From Pseudomonas sp. KU43P (GTDB taxonomy: Bacteria; Pseudomonadota; Gammaproteobacteria; Pseudomonadales; Pseudomonadaceae): a stretch of 64,000 bases of DNA. The DNA lies in contig NZ_AP019365.1 of the NCBI RefSeq assembly GCF_033095865.1, forward strand, positions 2,825,501-2,889,500, in the 5' to 3' direction. Below, one piece after another: positions 34,954-43,888 of the stretch (positions within the stretch are counted from its first letter, which is position 1; each line of letters starts with the position of its first letter). The translations under genes were made by a program, and so were the position numbers. Below the pieces are notes generated by a model that worked only from the letters and a program-made list of their open reading frames with translations, was not told the DNA's origin and did no database searches.

Positions 34954-36278
34954 ACTTCGCTCCTGCTGTTGAACGCTGCCCAGCGGATCCGGGTGCGCAC
35001 ACCCATGCCCAAGAACGGCTCAGGCGGGTTACGCGAAGGCATGCCAGTCACTGCGCGGATGTCACTCAATTGCCGGGAGTCCGCCCCCACTGCCATGTCC
35101 GCCAGCAGCGTGCCGGAGATGGTGCCCCAGGCCGCGCCCACGCCGTTGTCGCAGGCGGTGGCGTAAACACCGTCATCGAGCTGGCCGAAGTAGTTGGTAA
35201 AGTTGCGTGAGATCGCATACACCCCGCCCCAGGTATGAGTGAACGGCACCTGTGCCAGTTGCGGATAGCGCGCCGCGAAGGCCTTGCGATGGTCATCGCG
35301 AATCTTGTTGCGGGTAGCATCGGAGATGCTGCGACCGTAGCGAGGAACATGCTTGTAGGTATTGCGGATGATCAGGCGCCGGTCCTGGGTCATTCGTACA
35401 GTAGTACCGGCGTGGTCAGCTGGGGTCAGGCCCCAGTCAGCCTGGGCACCAACCGCTGCCATCTCGGCATCGCTCAGTGGCCGCGTCCAGCTGGCGAAGG
35501 TCATCACCGGCAGGAGTCGGTTACGCAGGTAGCCGAACTCCTGGGTGAAGATGCTGGTGCCCAGCAGTACTTGCGGGCTACGGATCAGCCCGTTGTCGCC
35601 CCGCAGCAGCCACTTGCCGCTGGGGTCTTTCTGAAGTGTGCGGATTGGCGATTCTTCAAGCACTTCAACGTTGCCGGGAAGTGAACCACCCAGGCCACGT
35701 ACCAGGGCAGCAGGCTGCATCAGGAAGCAACCGGGCGTGTAAATGGCGCGGCTGTAGTAGCGGCTACCGAGTACACCGGCCAGTTCGTCACGCCCGACTA
35801 CGCGATAGGGCTCGCCCAGGTCGGCCATCAGTTTTTCAAAGTGATCCAGATAACCCTCGCCACGTTCTCCCACCGCGCCCTGGTATTTGCCCGCATGGGA
35901 CCACTGGCATTCGATGCTGTGACGGCCGATCAATGTTTGCAGTTGATCGATGGCTGAGCGGTTCAGGCCCAACAGGCGTTGTTTGTGCTGTGGGTCGGGA
36001 TGCTCGAGGGCGAACTTGTGCGGCAGGTCGATGACGAAACCCGAGTTGCGCCCGGAGGCGCCGTAGGCAATTCGCTGGGCATCTACCAGAATGATGCGCG
36101 CCTGCGGCAGGTGTTCGGCCAGGCGCCGTGCGGCGGCAAGCCCAGCGAAGCCGGCGCCGATTACCACATAGTCGGCGTTCTGTTCGCCACTCAGGCGCTT
36201 GCTCGGCGCAGGTTCTGGCAGCGCGGCATACCAGCCGCAGCTGCGGTCATCGTGAGGCAGATTGACGATACTGTTCAT
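34950..36278 (-). CDS. FAD-dependent amine oxidase (DAO family, PuuB-like)
   Basis: A 442-residue flavoprotein. The dinucleotide fold ADYVVIGAGFAGLAAARRLA starts near residue 35; AYGASGRNSGFVIDLP and WGGVYAISRNFTNYFG follow the gamma-glutamylputrescine oxidase/PuuB group of the D-amino-acid oxidase superfamily. Such enzymes oxidise secondary or primary amines to aldehydes or imines. It lies 9 bases behind the rubredoxin-reductase gene, pointing to a product amine of the Rieske step as substrate. Confidence 0.87.
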   Translation of the reverse strand: MNSIVNLPHDDRSCGWYAALPEPAPSKRLSGEQNADYVVIGAGFAGLAAARRLAEHLPQARIILVDAQRIAYGASGRNSGFVIDLPHKFALEHPDPQHKQRLLGLNRSAIDQLQTLIGRHSIECQWSHAGKYQGAVGERGEGYLDHFEKLMADLGEPYRVVGRDELAGVLGSRYYSRAIYTPGCFLMQPAALVRGLGGSLPGNVEVLEESPIRTLQKDPSGKWLLRGDNGLIRSPQVLLGTSIFTQEFGYLRNRLLPVMTFASWTRPLSDAEMAAVGAQADWGLTPADHAGTTVRMTQDRRLIIRNTYKHVPRYGRSISDATRNKIRDDHRKAFAARYPQLAQVPFTHTWGGVYAISRNFTNYFGQLDDGVYATACDNGVGAAWGTISGTLLADMAVGADSRQLSDIRAVTGMPSRNPPEPFLGMGVRTRIRWAAFNSRSEV

Positions 36279-36287
36279 GGTTCGGCC

Positions 36288-37673
36288 TCAGGCCACATTT
36301 TGTTGGGTGTCCTGGCAGCTTTGCAGCCAGGTATTTCGTTGCAGTTGTGCCTGACGGCCGAGCAGCACGAACCCGCGCAGGGCACCGGCGTGGTCGTGGA
36401 ACGCAGCGCTCAATCCATCGCTGGTCGCATCGCAGCGCCATTGGCCCTCGCAGCCACCGGGAGGTGTCAGCAGGCACAGTGGGGCGACCGGGGTTTTCAC
36501 CGTCACCGGCGCCAGTGGGTAGTGGGCGGCGGTCGGCTGGCCCAGCAAGGTCTTGGCCAGGGCACGAATGCCTTCGTTGATCGGCGCGAGGTAGGGCAGC
36601 AACTGGCCGTTGATCTCGACGCAATCGCCCAAGGCATAGATGCCCGGCTGCGAAGTCTGTAGTTGTGCGTCGACCTTGATCCCGCGGCCGCAGGCCAGGC
36701 CGGCCTCCAGTGCCAGCTCAAGGTTGGGGCGCAAGCCCACTGCACTGAGCACCAGGTCCGCAGCGACGACTTGACCGTCGGCCAAGGTCAATCGGTAGCC
36801 ATCGCTGCCCGGCTCGATGCGCTGCAAGGTGGTGCCCAGGTTCCACTGCACCCCCAACCCGGATAGCGCTTGTTGCAGGTGCTGGCCGGCCGCCTCGGGG
36901 AGCAGGCGTTCCATGGGCCAGGCACCCAGGCCGATTACCCGCACCTGATAGCCATTGCTCGCAAGGTCGTTGGCAAACTCGCAGCCGATCAGACCGTCGC
37001 CCAGAATGGCCACGCTGCGCACGCCTTCAAGGCGTTGGCGGAACGCTTGGTAATCCTGCAGGTTGTTGACGCTGAGCAGTGCCTCGGCGCAGCCCTCCAT
37101 AGGCAACCGCACGGCAGAGGCCCCACTGGCGAGTACCAGTTGACCGTAGTCCATTTCGCCGAGGCTGGTGTACAAGCGCCGCGCCCGGGCATCGATGCGT
37201 TCGACTTTGCAGCCGGTATAGATACGAATGCCCAGCCTCTGTTCGATCGCCAGCGGCGTTTCGGTGGCCAGGGCTGCGGCGGTGCGGCCCTGGGCCAGGG
37301 CGATGGAGAGCGCAGGCTTGGAATAGAGATGCCCCGATTCCTGGGTCAGTACGCGAATCTCCAGGTGCGGGTCGGCCTTGCGCAGGGCCTGTGCCAGGCC
37401 GTAGCCGGCATGGCCGCTGCCGATGATGACCACTGGTTGTGCCGGGCGGGCCGCGACCACAGGCTGGGCCTGGATGACCGGCGCGGCAGCCACAGCTGCG
37501 ATCGGGGTGCTGAGTTCGATCATTTCAAAGTCGGCCTTGCCGACCTTGCATTCAGGGCATAGCCAGTCTTCGGGCACATCCTCCCAGCGCGTGCCGGGGG
37601 CAATACCGTCGTCGGGCCAACCTTTGGCTTCGTCGTAGATCAGGCCACAGATGATGCAGAGCCAGGTTTTCAT
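36288..37673 (-). CDS. Rubredoxin-rubredoxin reductase fusion protein
   Basis: A 461-residue protein in which an N-terminal rubredoxin (Cys6/Cys9 in CIICG and Cys39/Cys42 in CPECKVG, about 55 residues) is joined by an Ala/Pro-rich linker to a FAD/NAD(P)H reductase ([29 protein letters not shown]). It can pass electrons from NAD(P)H via FAD to its own rubredoxin centre. In this operon the obvious acceptor is the Rieske oxygenase encoded upstream, an unusual pairing since Rieske oxygenases normally use ferredoxin-type reductases. Confidence 0.9.
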   Translation of the reverse strand: MKTWLCIICGLIYDEAKGWPDDGIAPGTRWEDVPEDWLCPECKVGKADFEMIELSTPIAAVAAAPVIQAQPVVAARPAQPVVIIGSGHAGYGLAQALRKADPHLEIRVLTQESGHLYSKPALSIALAQGRTAAALATETPLAIEQRLGIRIYTGCKVERIDARARRLYTSLGEMDYGQLVLASGASAVRLPMEGCAEALLSVNNLQDYQAFRQRLEGVRSVAILGDGLIGCEFANDLASNGYQVRVIGLGAWPMERLLPEAAGQHLQQALSGLGVQWNLGTTLQRIEPGSDGYRLTLADGQVVAADLVLSAVGLRPNLELALEAGLACGRGIKVDAQLQTSQPGIYALGDCVEINGQLLPYLAPINEGIRALAKTLLGQPTAAHYPLAPVTVKTPVAPLCLLTPPGGCEGQWRCDATSDGLSAAFHDHAGALRGFVLLGRQAQLQRNTWLQSCQDTQQNVA

Positions 37674-37685
37674 CGCGCTACCTCC

Positions 37686-39131
37686 TCACTCGGCCTTGAT
37701 ACGCACGGCCAGGTTCTTGGTCCTGACGTAGCTGTAGAGCGCCTCCTGGCCTTTTTCTCGTCCGAAGCCCGAGAGGCCGACGCCGCCAAACGGCGTTTCG
37801 ATGCCACCGGCATACCATTCGTTGACGAACACCTGGCCGGCGCACAGTCGCCGCGCACAGCGCAGGGCGCGATTGAGGTCCTGGGTGAACACGCCGGCCA
37901 CCAGCCCGAACACGGTGCCGTTGGCAATGGCGATGGCCTCCTCTTCGTTGTCGAAGGGGATCACGGCCAGCACAGGGCCGAAGACTTCGGTCTGGGCGAT
38001 CTCCATCTGCGCAGTCACATCGCGCAGTACGGTTGGCGCCATGTAGTGTCCGCGCAGGCCGCTGATGGCCTCGCCGCCGGTTGCGACCACCGCGCCTTGC
38101 TGCTGGGCACGTCGGCACAGGGCCTCGATGCCTTCGAGCTGACCGGCAGAAATCACTGGCGTGTGGTCGGGGTTGTCCTGGCCCAGGCCCACGGTCAGCC
38201 CCTCGGCCATCGCTACCACGTCAGCGACGACCTCGTCATAGATCGAGCGATGTACCAGCAGGCGCGACATGGCCGAGCACACCTGGCCGGCATTGAAGAA
38301 GATGCCGCTTTTCACGCTGTTGATCAGTTGCTCGCGATCGGCATCCGGGAACACCAGGGCGGCCGACTTGCCGCCCAGCTCCATGACGCTGGGAATGGCG
38401 TGCTCGGCGGCGCTGCGCAGAATGCTCTGGCCGGTGCCGACGGAACCGGTGAAGACGATCTGGTCGACATCGCGATGGCCGGCCAGGTAGGCACCCACTT
38501 CACGGCCACGGCCGCAGATCAGATTGACTGCACCTTGTGGCAGGCCGGCACGCTCGATGGCCTGCATCAGCACGCACAGGCCAAGTGGCGACAGTTCCGG
38601 CGACTTGATCACTACCGCGTTGCCGGCCGCCAGGGCAGGTGCCAGGGAGCGGGCGCAGATCGACACCGGGAAGTTCCACGGCACGATCTGCAGCGACACG
38701 CCCATGGGGTCGTAGACAGTGAAGTCCATGTAGCCGTCACCCAGCGGAATCGACGTGCCTTCGATCTTGTCGGCCATGCCGGCGTAATACTCGAAGTAGC
38801 GCGCGGCCTCGACGAATTCGTCACGGGCATCGCGCAGGCTCTTGCCGTTTTCCTGGCACAGCACCCACGCGCCTTCGTCGGTGATTGCACGAATCTGCGC
38901 GGCAATCTCAAGCAGCCAGGTCACCCGCTGCGCGGGGCGCACGCAGTTCAGAGCGTTGCTGTCGGCACAGCGCCGGGCGGCCTGCAGGGCACGTTCGGCG
39001 TCGGCCACACTGGCCTGGGCGATGGTCGCCACAGGGTCGCTGGTGCCAGGGTTGTGGATGCTCAGGTGCTGCTCACTGTCGGTCCACTGGCCGTCGATGA
39101 AGTTCAGCCAGTGCGGGGCTATCGAATGCAT
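37686..39131 (-). CDS. Aldehyde dehydrogenase (betaine-aldehyde type)
   Basis: A 481-residue NAD(P)-dependent enzyme. VPWNFPVSICARSLAPALAA, the glutamate in VMELGGKSAALVF and the catalytic cysteine in FFNAGQVCSAMSRLLV are present. The start is ATG 39131 with GAGG upstream. Similarity is to betaine aldehyde and gamma-aminobutyraldehyde dehydrogenases. It sits between the Rieske oxygenase and rubredoxin-reductase genes (10- and 12-base gaps), so it should oxidise the aldehyde made by the oxygenase or the amine oxidase. Confidence 0.9.
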   Translation of the reverse strand: MHSIAPHWLNFIDGQWTDSEQHLSIHNPGTSDPVATIAQASVADAERALQAARRCADSNALNCVRPAQRVTWLLEIAAQIRAITDEGAWVLCQENGKSLRDARDEFVEAARYFEYYAGMADKIEGTSIPLGDGYMDFTVYDPMGVSLQIVPWNFPVSICARSLAPALAAGNAVVIKSPELSPLGLCVLMQAIERAGLPQGAVNLICGRGREVGAYLAGHRDVDQIVFTGSVGTGQSILRSAAEHAIPSVMELGGKSAALVFPDADREQLINSVKSGIFFNAGQVCSAMSRLLVHRSIYDEVVADVVAMAEGLTVGLGQDNPDHTPVISAGQLEGIEALCRRAQQQGAVVATGGEAISGLRGHYMAPTVLRDVTAQMEIAQTEVFGPVLAVIPFDNEEEAIAIANGTVFGLVAGVFTQDLNRALRCARRLCAGQVFVNEWYAGGIETPFGGVGLSGFGREKGQEALYSYVRTKNLAVRIKAE

Positions 39132-39141
39132 TGTGATCACC

Positions 39142-40332
39142 TCAGGCGCGTTGCGCGCAGTCAAGCAGTTGGCGGGCAGCCCACTTGTGGAAGTAGTGGG
39201 TCGGCAGGTCCATTTCCGGCGAGAACGCACCGCCGCTGTAGCCAGGCGAGGAGCGGCCCTTCTGCATGCCTTCGACCGAGGCGATGTCTTCGGCGAACAC
39301 CACGCGCCAGGATTCCATTACCGCTTTGCGCGAGGCGTCGTAATGGCTGTCGAGCGCTTCGTCACCCACGTAGAACAAGCGCAGGTGCTCGATGGTTTTA
39401 CCCGGCGCCACAGGCTCGAGCATCATGGCGAACGCATGGTCGGCCTGGATGCCCAACAGCACGTTGGGGAAGAACGCCACGTACTCGGCGGTGCGCAGGC
39501 GGTCCTGTGGCCAGGATGGGAAGATCGGCAAATGGGTACCGGCAACGGCCGAGAGGTTGTAGGCGTGGCTGCCCTGGCCGGCGAATTCCTCGAACATGAT
39601 GTTGTAGTGGTCTTCCAGGCGCGAGTAGCTGTTCAGGCTCGGGTGCACCCACGGCAGGTGGTAGGCCTCGCAGTAGTTCTCGACCGCCAGCTTCCAGTTG
39701 CAGTTGACCTCGATGCTCATGGCACCGCTGTTCGCTTCACGGCGCAGCAGACCCATGCCGTCGGTGCCCAGGAATTGGGTCCAGCGTTCGGTCAGCGGCT
39801 GCAGTTGTTCTTCAAGGGCCGGTGCGTCGCCGGACAGGTTGATGAACACCATGTCCATCCAGATCGTGGTGCGCAGCGCCTTCAGGCCGTGTTTTTCGCA
39901 GGCGAAACGTTCGTCTTTGTGCTGATTGATCCCGCCAACGTGTGGGGTACCTTTGAGGCCGCCGTTCAGGTCGTAGGTCCAGGAGTGGTAGGGGCAGCGG
40001 ATCACACCCTGTACTGCACCCGCCTGTTGCACCAGCTTCACGCCGCGGTGGCTGCAGACGTTGTGGAACACCTGCACCAGGCCTTCGCGATTGCGCATCA
40101 TCAACAGCGGCAGGCCCATGAAATCGACCGGCTTGACGTAGCTGTTGGTTGGCAGGTCGCTGGCAAAACCGATACAGGCCCAGTTGCGCCCCAGCACCTC
40201 GTCGCGCTCAAGTTCGAAATAGCGCTGGTCGGTGTAGAACTCGTTGGTCAGGCCATGAGCTTCATGGATAGGCGCCAGAACGGTTTCCAGGGCGTGGACG
40301 GGAATAAGGCGGGAATCAGTCGATACGGTCAT
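39142..40332 (-). CDS. Rieske non-haem iron oxygenase alpha subunit
   Basis: A 396-residue ring-hydroxylating-type oxygenase. The Rieske cluster ligands are Cys93/His95 (NVCSHRG) and Cys113/His116 (RCPYHSWTY). The mononuclear iron site is in ENYCEAYHLPWVHP (HxxxxH). The overall pattern is that of the GbcA, CntA and choline monooxygenase branch, which attacks quaternary or N-methyl amines, rather than of aromatic-ring dioxygenases; no beta subunit is present. First gene of a five-gene operon, divergent from a BCCT transporter. Confidence 0.9.
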   Translation of the reverse strand: MTVSTDSRLIPVHALETVLAPIHEAHGLTNEFYTDQRYFELERDEVLGRNWACIGFASDLPTNSYVKPVDFMGLPLLMMRNREGLVQVFHNVCSHRGVKLVQQAGAVQGVIRCPYHSWTYDLNGGLKGTPHVGGINQHKDERFACEKHGLKALRTTIWMDMVFINLSGDAPALEEQLQPLTERWTQFLGTDGMGLLRREANSGAMSIEVNCNWKLAVENYCEAYHLPWVHPSLNSYSRLEDHYNIMFEEFAGQGSHAYNLSAVAGTHLPIFPSWPQDRLRTAEYVAFFPNVLLGIQADHAFAMMLEPVAPGKTIEHLRLFYVGDEALDSHYDASRKAVMESWRVVFAEDIASVEGMQKGRSSPGYSGGAFSPEMDLPTHYFHKWAARQLLDCAQRA

Positions 40333-40728
40333 TTTTTGTTTTCTCTTGTTAGATGCACGGCAGGCAATGCCTTGATGCCTGGTGCCAGTTTCAGCAAGAG
40401 AAAGAAGGGCGACAAACGATTTATTTCAGCGTTATTTATCAGTTTTTCTCATTAATGATTGCTGGGGGAGGGTAGCCGCGGCAGAGGAAGGGGTGGGGAG
40501 TGGTCAGGCTCGAAACGTTAAAGATTAATGATTTATCGTAATCAATTGATGACTAAAAATGGTTTGTCGAAGTGGCGGTAATTCTCCCATTTTGATAGGG
40601 CCCAAGGGAGCTGCCTCGCTTTGGGTTTGCGGGGAAGTCCGCCGCCAAGGATTCGGCACCTGCCTGTGGCAGTGGCTTCACCCACACCGTGACTAAAACC
40701 CTTGAACAAAAACAATAGGGGATATCAA
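40333..40728. promoter_or_regulatory. Divergent control region of Rieske operon and BCCT gene
   Basis: This AT-rich stretch of about 400 bases holds both promoters. The 10-mer ATTAATGATT occurs twice (40451-40460 and 40524-40533), 73 bases apart or about seven helical turns, and GATTTAT also recurs. Spaced repeats like these are candidate sites for the GcvA-type LysR encoded at 42499. There is no coding sequence. Confidence 0.5.
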
Positions 40729-42432
40729 ATGCGTGCCGAATCTGGCCTGCTCAAAGGCCTCCATCCCACAGTAACGATCTGGTCGTTACTGGCCGTCGTC
40801 GCCTTCGTGCTATTTTGCGCACTGTTTGCCGAACATGCAGCAGCCGCTTTTCAACGTGCCTCGGACTTCATCCTGCAGGACTTCAAATGGTTCTACCTGA
40901 TCTCCGTCACGGGTGTCCTGGGGCTGCTGATCTATCTGATGTGCAGCAAGTTCGGGCATATCAAGCTTGGGCGAGACGACGATAAACCGGAGTTCAGCTT
41001 CGGCTCCTGGATCGCCATGTTGTTCAGTGGCGGCATGGGCATCGGGCTGATCTTCTGGTCGGTTGCCGAACCCATGTGGCATTACGCGGGCAACCCGTTC
41101 GCCACCGGCCTCACCGATGAAGCCGCCACCACAGCCATGCGCATCACCTTGTTCCACTGGGGCCTGCACCCCTGGGCCATTTTCACCATCGTCGGCCTGG
41201 GGCTTGCCTACTTTGCCTACCGCAAAGGCTTGCCGCTGAGCATGCGCTCGATCCTTTACCCGCTGATCGGTGAGCGCATCTATGGGCCCATCGGACATGT
41301 GGTGGACATTCTTGCCGTGGTGATTACCGCGTTCGGTGTATCCCAGTCGCTGGGCCTGGGCGTGGTGCAAATGAATACCGGGCTGAGTCAGGTGTTCGAC
41401 CTGCCCATCAGCCTGGGGGTGCAGATCACCCTGATCGTGCTCATTACCATGGTCACCACTGTATCGGTGATGGCTGGTGTATCGCGTGGCATGAAGCGCC
41501 TCTCGGAATGGAACATGTTGTTGTCGGTGGTGCTGGTGGTGATGATCCTGTTGCTGGGGCCAACCCGCTACATCCTCAACCTGATGCTGGAAAGCACCGG
41601 CGACTATGCCAGCCATGTAGTGGGCCTGAGCTTTTGGAGCGATACCCAGAAAGACAGCGGCTGGCAGAACTGGTGGACAGCGTTCTACTGGCCGTGGTGG
41701 ATGACCTGGGGCCCATTTGTCGGTCTGTTCATCGCGCGAATTTCCAAGGGCCGCACCATTCGTGAACTGATCGCCGGCGCACTGTTGGTACCTACCCTGG
41801 TGACCATCATCTGGATGTCGGTGTTCGGTGGTGCGGCGCTCAAGGCTGAGCAGGTCGATCGTCAGCACCACGCAGAACTGGTTGCCAGTGGTGAATTGCA
41901 GGGCGACAAGGCCCAGTTCGAAGGTGGCACGGTATTGCTGGCGACCAAGCAGGAAACCACCGCCGCCATGTTCACCCTGCTGCACAAGATCGATGCGGGT
42001 ACCTTGGGCAAGGTGCTGAGCGTGCTGGTCTGTATCCTGCTGGCGACGTACTTCATCACCTCGGCAGACTCCGGCACCCAGGTGCTATGTACGTTAAATT
42101 CCATGGGCAGTGCCAATCCGCCGCAGAGCATCCGCATGCTCTGGTGCATCCTAGAAGGTGCTATTGCCACGGCGCTACTGATGGCGGGGGGGCTCAAGGC
42201 GATCCAAATGGCGAGCATCGCCGCGGGATTGCCGATTGCGGGGTTCATCCTGCTGATTAGTTACACTCTGATGCGCAGCTTGCGCCAGGAGATGGCTGAC
42301 GGCCTGCTTGATACGCCGCCGGGTGGGCGCCAGTCTATCCCTGGGATTCTCCCGCAAGGCATCACGCCGGTGGCCGGGCCGTTGGTCAGTGGGGAGCTTG
42401 GTATGGGGCTGACAGCGAAGAAAGCCAGCTGA
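40729..42432 (+). CDS. BCCT family betaine/carnitine/choline transporter
   Basis: A 567-residue 12-segment transporter. SGGMGIGLIFWSVAEPMWHY and the signature WPWWMTWGPFVGLFIARISK are diagnostic of BCCT carriers for quaternary ammonium compounds. The start is ATG 40729 with AGGGGA upstream, in preference to TTG 40702. Its divergence from the Rieske operon strongly suggests that it imports that pathway's substrate. The C-terminal tail is short, arguing for a catabolic rather than osmosensing carrier. Confidence 0.92.
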   Translation: MRAESGLLKGLHPTVTIWSLLAVVAFVLFCALFAEHAAAAFQRASDFILQDFKWFYLISVTGVLGLLIYLMCSKFGHIKLGRDDDKPEFSFGSWIAMLFSGGMGIGLIFWSVAEPMWHYAGNPFATGLTDEAATTAMRITLFHWGLHPWAIFTIVGLGLAYFAYRKGLPLSMRSILYPLIGERIYGPIGHVVDILAVVITAFGVSQSLGLGVVQMNTGLSQVFDLPISLGVQITLIVLITMVTTVSVMAGVSRGMKRLSEWNMLLSVVLVVMILLLGPTRYILNLMLESTGDYASHVVGLSFWSDTQKDSGWQNWWTAFYWPWWMTWGPFVGLFIARISKGRTIRELIAGALLVPTLVTIIWMSVFGGAALKAEQVDRQHHAELVASGELQGDKAQFEGGTVLLATKQETTAAMFTLLHKIDAGTLGKVLSVLVCILLATYFITSADSGTQVLCTLNSMGSANPPQSIRMLWCILEGAIATALLMAGGLKAIQMASIAAGLPIAGFILLISYTLMRSLRQEMADGLLDTPPGGRQSIPGILPQGITPVAGPLVSGELGMGLTAKKAS

Positions 42433-42451
42433 GCTAGATTTCTCCTGGTAG

Positions 42452-42491
42452 ACACAAGACCGACAGCCATCAGCTGTCGGTCTTGTGTTTT
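42452..42491. terminator. Rho-independent terminator between BCCT and LysR genes
   Basis: ACACAAGACCGACAGC and GCTGTCGGTCTTGTGT form a perfect 16-bp stem with a 5-base loop followed by TTTT. It lies between two convergent genes and clearly ends the BCCT transcript. Confidence 0.92.
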
Positions 42492-42498
42492 GGGGAGG

Positions 42499-43437
42499 CT
42501 ATTTCTGAACCGAAGGCTGGGCCATCAACCAGTCTCGGAACAGCCGCACGCTTTCACGGGGGCCACGCTCGGTGGACGACTCCAGCAGGCAGAACTTGGC
42601 GTCGGTCTGCAGTACCACTTCGTTGGGCTTGACCAGCGCACCGGTGCTCAACGCATCGTCCACCAGGTTACCCCAGGCCAGGGCCACACCCTGGCCACTG
42701 ATCGCCGACTGGATCAGCATACCGTAGCTGTTGATGTTGACGCGGTGCTTGGGTGTTATGGGCTCGTACCCCAAACGCTTGAACCACTCAGGCCAACCTA
42801 CCCAGTCGCGCTGAGAGTCTTCAAGCCATAGCCAGGTACACGACGACAACCCTTCAATGCTGCTCAGTTGCGGATGCCTGGCCAGATAGGCCGGGCTGCA
42901 CACAAGGAAAATTTCTTCCGAGAATAGCGGCGTGACAGTCATGTCCTTGGGCGGTGGGTTGCAGTAGTACAGCGCCAAGTCGCTGTCGAGTCTGGCGTAA
43001 TCCTTCACATGGTCGTGGGCGATGATCCGCAGGTCGATATTTTCATGAGCGTTCTGGAATTCCGACACCTTGGGCAGCAACCACAGCGAAGCCATGGCGG
43101 TACTGGTGGCAACGGTGACCTGTTGATTGCCTTGCCACTGGCGTATCTCGCCGGTAGCGCGGGCCAGGTGCATCATGCATTCACGCACCGTTTCGTAATA
43201 CTGCGCGCCGGTGGGGGTCAGGGCCATGCTACGAGTGGTACGGGTGAACAGTGCCTTGCCCAGGTAGTCCTCAAGAAGGCGAACCTGACGGCTGATTGCA
43301 CCCTGGGTGACATTCAATTCCTTGGCAGCAAGGGTAAAGCTCAAGTGGCGTGCCGCAGACTCAAAAGCATGAAGACTGTTGAGCGGCGGAAGAGGCTGGA
43401 TTTTCACGGGCGGAGGTCCACACATTTTTCTTATCAT
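42499..43437 (-). CDS. LysR regulator, GcvA type
   Basis: A regulator of about 312 residues. The helix-turn-helix spans PPLNSLHAFESAARHLSFTL and LNVTQGAISRQVRLLEDYLG, the signature opening of GcvA-like LTTRs. The frame is open 69 codons further upstream, but that part is antisense to a gene remnant at 43552, so a start at ATG 43437 or 43425 is chosen. It is convergent with the BCCT gene and is the best candidate regulator for the BCCT-Rieske region. Confidence 0.86.
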   Translation of the reverse strand: MIRKMCGPPPVKIQPLPPLNSLHAFESAARHLSFTLAAKELNVTQGAISRQVRLLEDYLGKALFTRTTRSMALTPTGAQYYETVRECMMHLARATGEIRQWQGNQQVTVATSTAMASLWLLPKVSEFQNAHENIDLRIIAHDHVKDYARLDSDLALYYCNPPPKDMTVTPLFSEEIFLVCSPAYLARHPQLSSIEGLSSCTWLWLEDSQRDWVGWPEWFKRLGYEPITPKHRVNINSYGMLIQSAISGQGVALAWGNLVDDALSTGALVKPNEVVLQTDAKFCLLESSTERGPRESVRLFRDWLMAQPSVQK

Positions 43438-43551
43438 CCGCCCTATATTAACGATCAGTTCAGTTACTGGAGTGGCGGTTTGAAGAATTAGTTTTTCATC
43501 CGCGTTGCTGGGGCCGGCCAGGGAAATATCGTCGTCAGTAAGAGCGACTCG

Positions 43552-43662
43552 TATCGCTTGGCTGGAGAGCTGAAAAGTTACCGGCTGGAGCTGGAGCAGG
43601 GCGAGCTCAGACGTCATGAGGCTGCAATGCACCTGAATACTCATGCGCAGCCCGGTGCCTGA
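43552..43662 (+). pseudogene. 5' fragment duplicated from the small gene at 52760
   Basis: About 80 bases here match 52784-52866 with only four mismatches by eye, encoding YRLAGELKSYRLELEQGELR and RHEAAMHL. After that the frame diverges (NTHAQPGA) and stops. It lacks the start codon and the C-terminal half. It is a partial duplicate of a small Pseudomonas gene. Confidence 0.75.
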
Positions 43663-43888
43663 ACTTCAGCGGATGTCGGGCTCGGCCAAGCAGGTTAAAG
43701 GGGCCGTCGGACCGTTCCGTTAGCGGGTTGCCGTTCTTTGGCGAAATGGGGCAGGGCGGCAACATCTTCTACGCCTGCGCTTGTTCGAGGAGTGGTGTCG
43801 GGCCCTCGGGGCCGGTTGCTGGGCCCCGTGCCATACATCGCGAATCCGAACACGGGCCTGCGTGTCGGTTTTCGGTTTGGTCAGAGGC

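Noticed and set aside
38046..40455. Two plus-strand frames of over 500 codons opposite the ALDH and Rieske genes
   Set aside because: Antisense of conserved enzymes with catalytic motifs; translations contain no domain.
43645..43888. Small frames between the two LysR genes
   Set aside because: Short, with no ribosome binding site and no recognisable motif; composition looks like non-coding GC-rich DNA.
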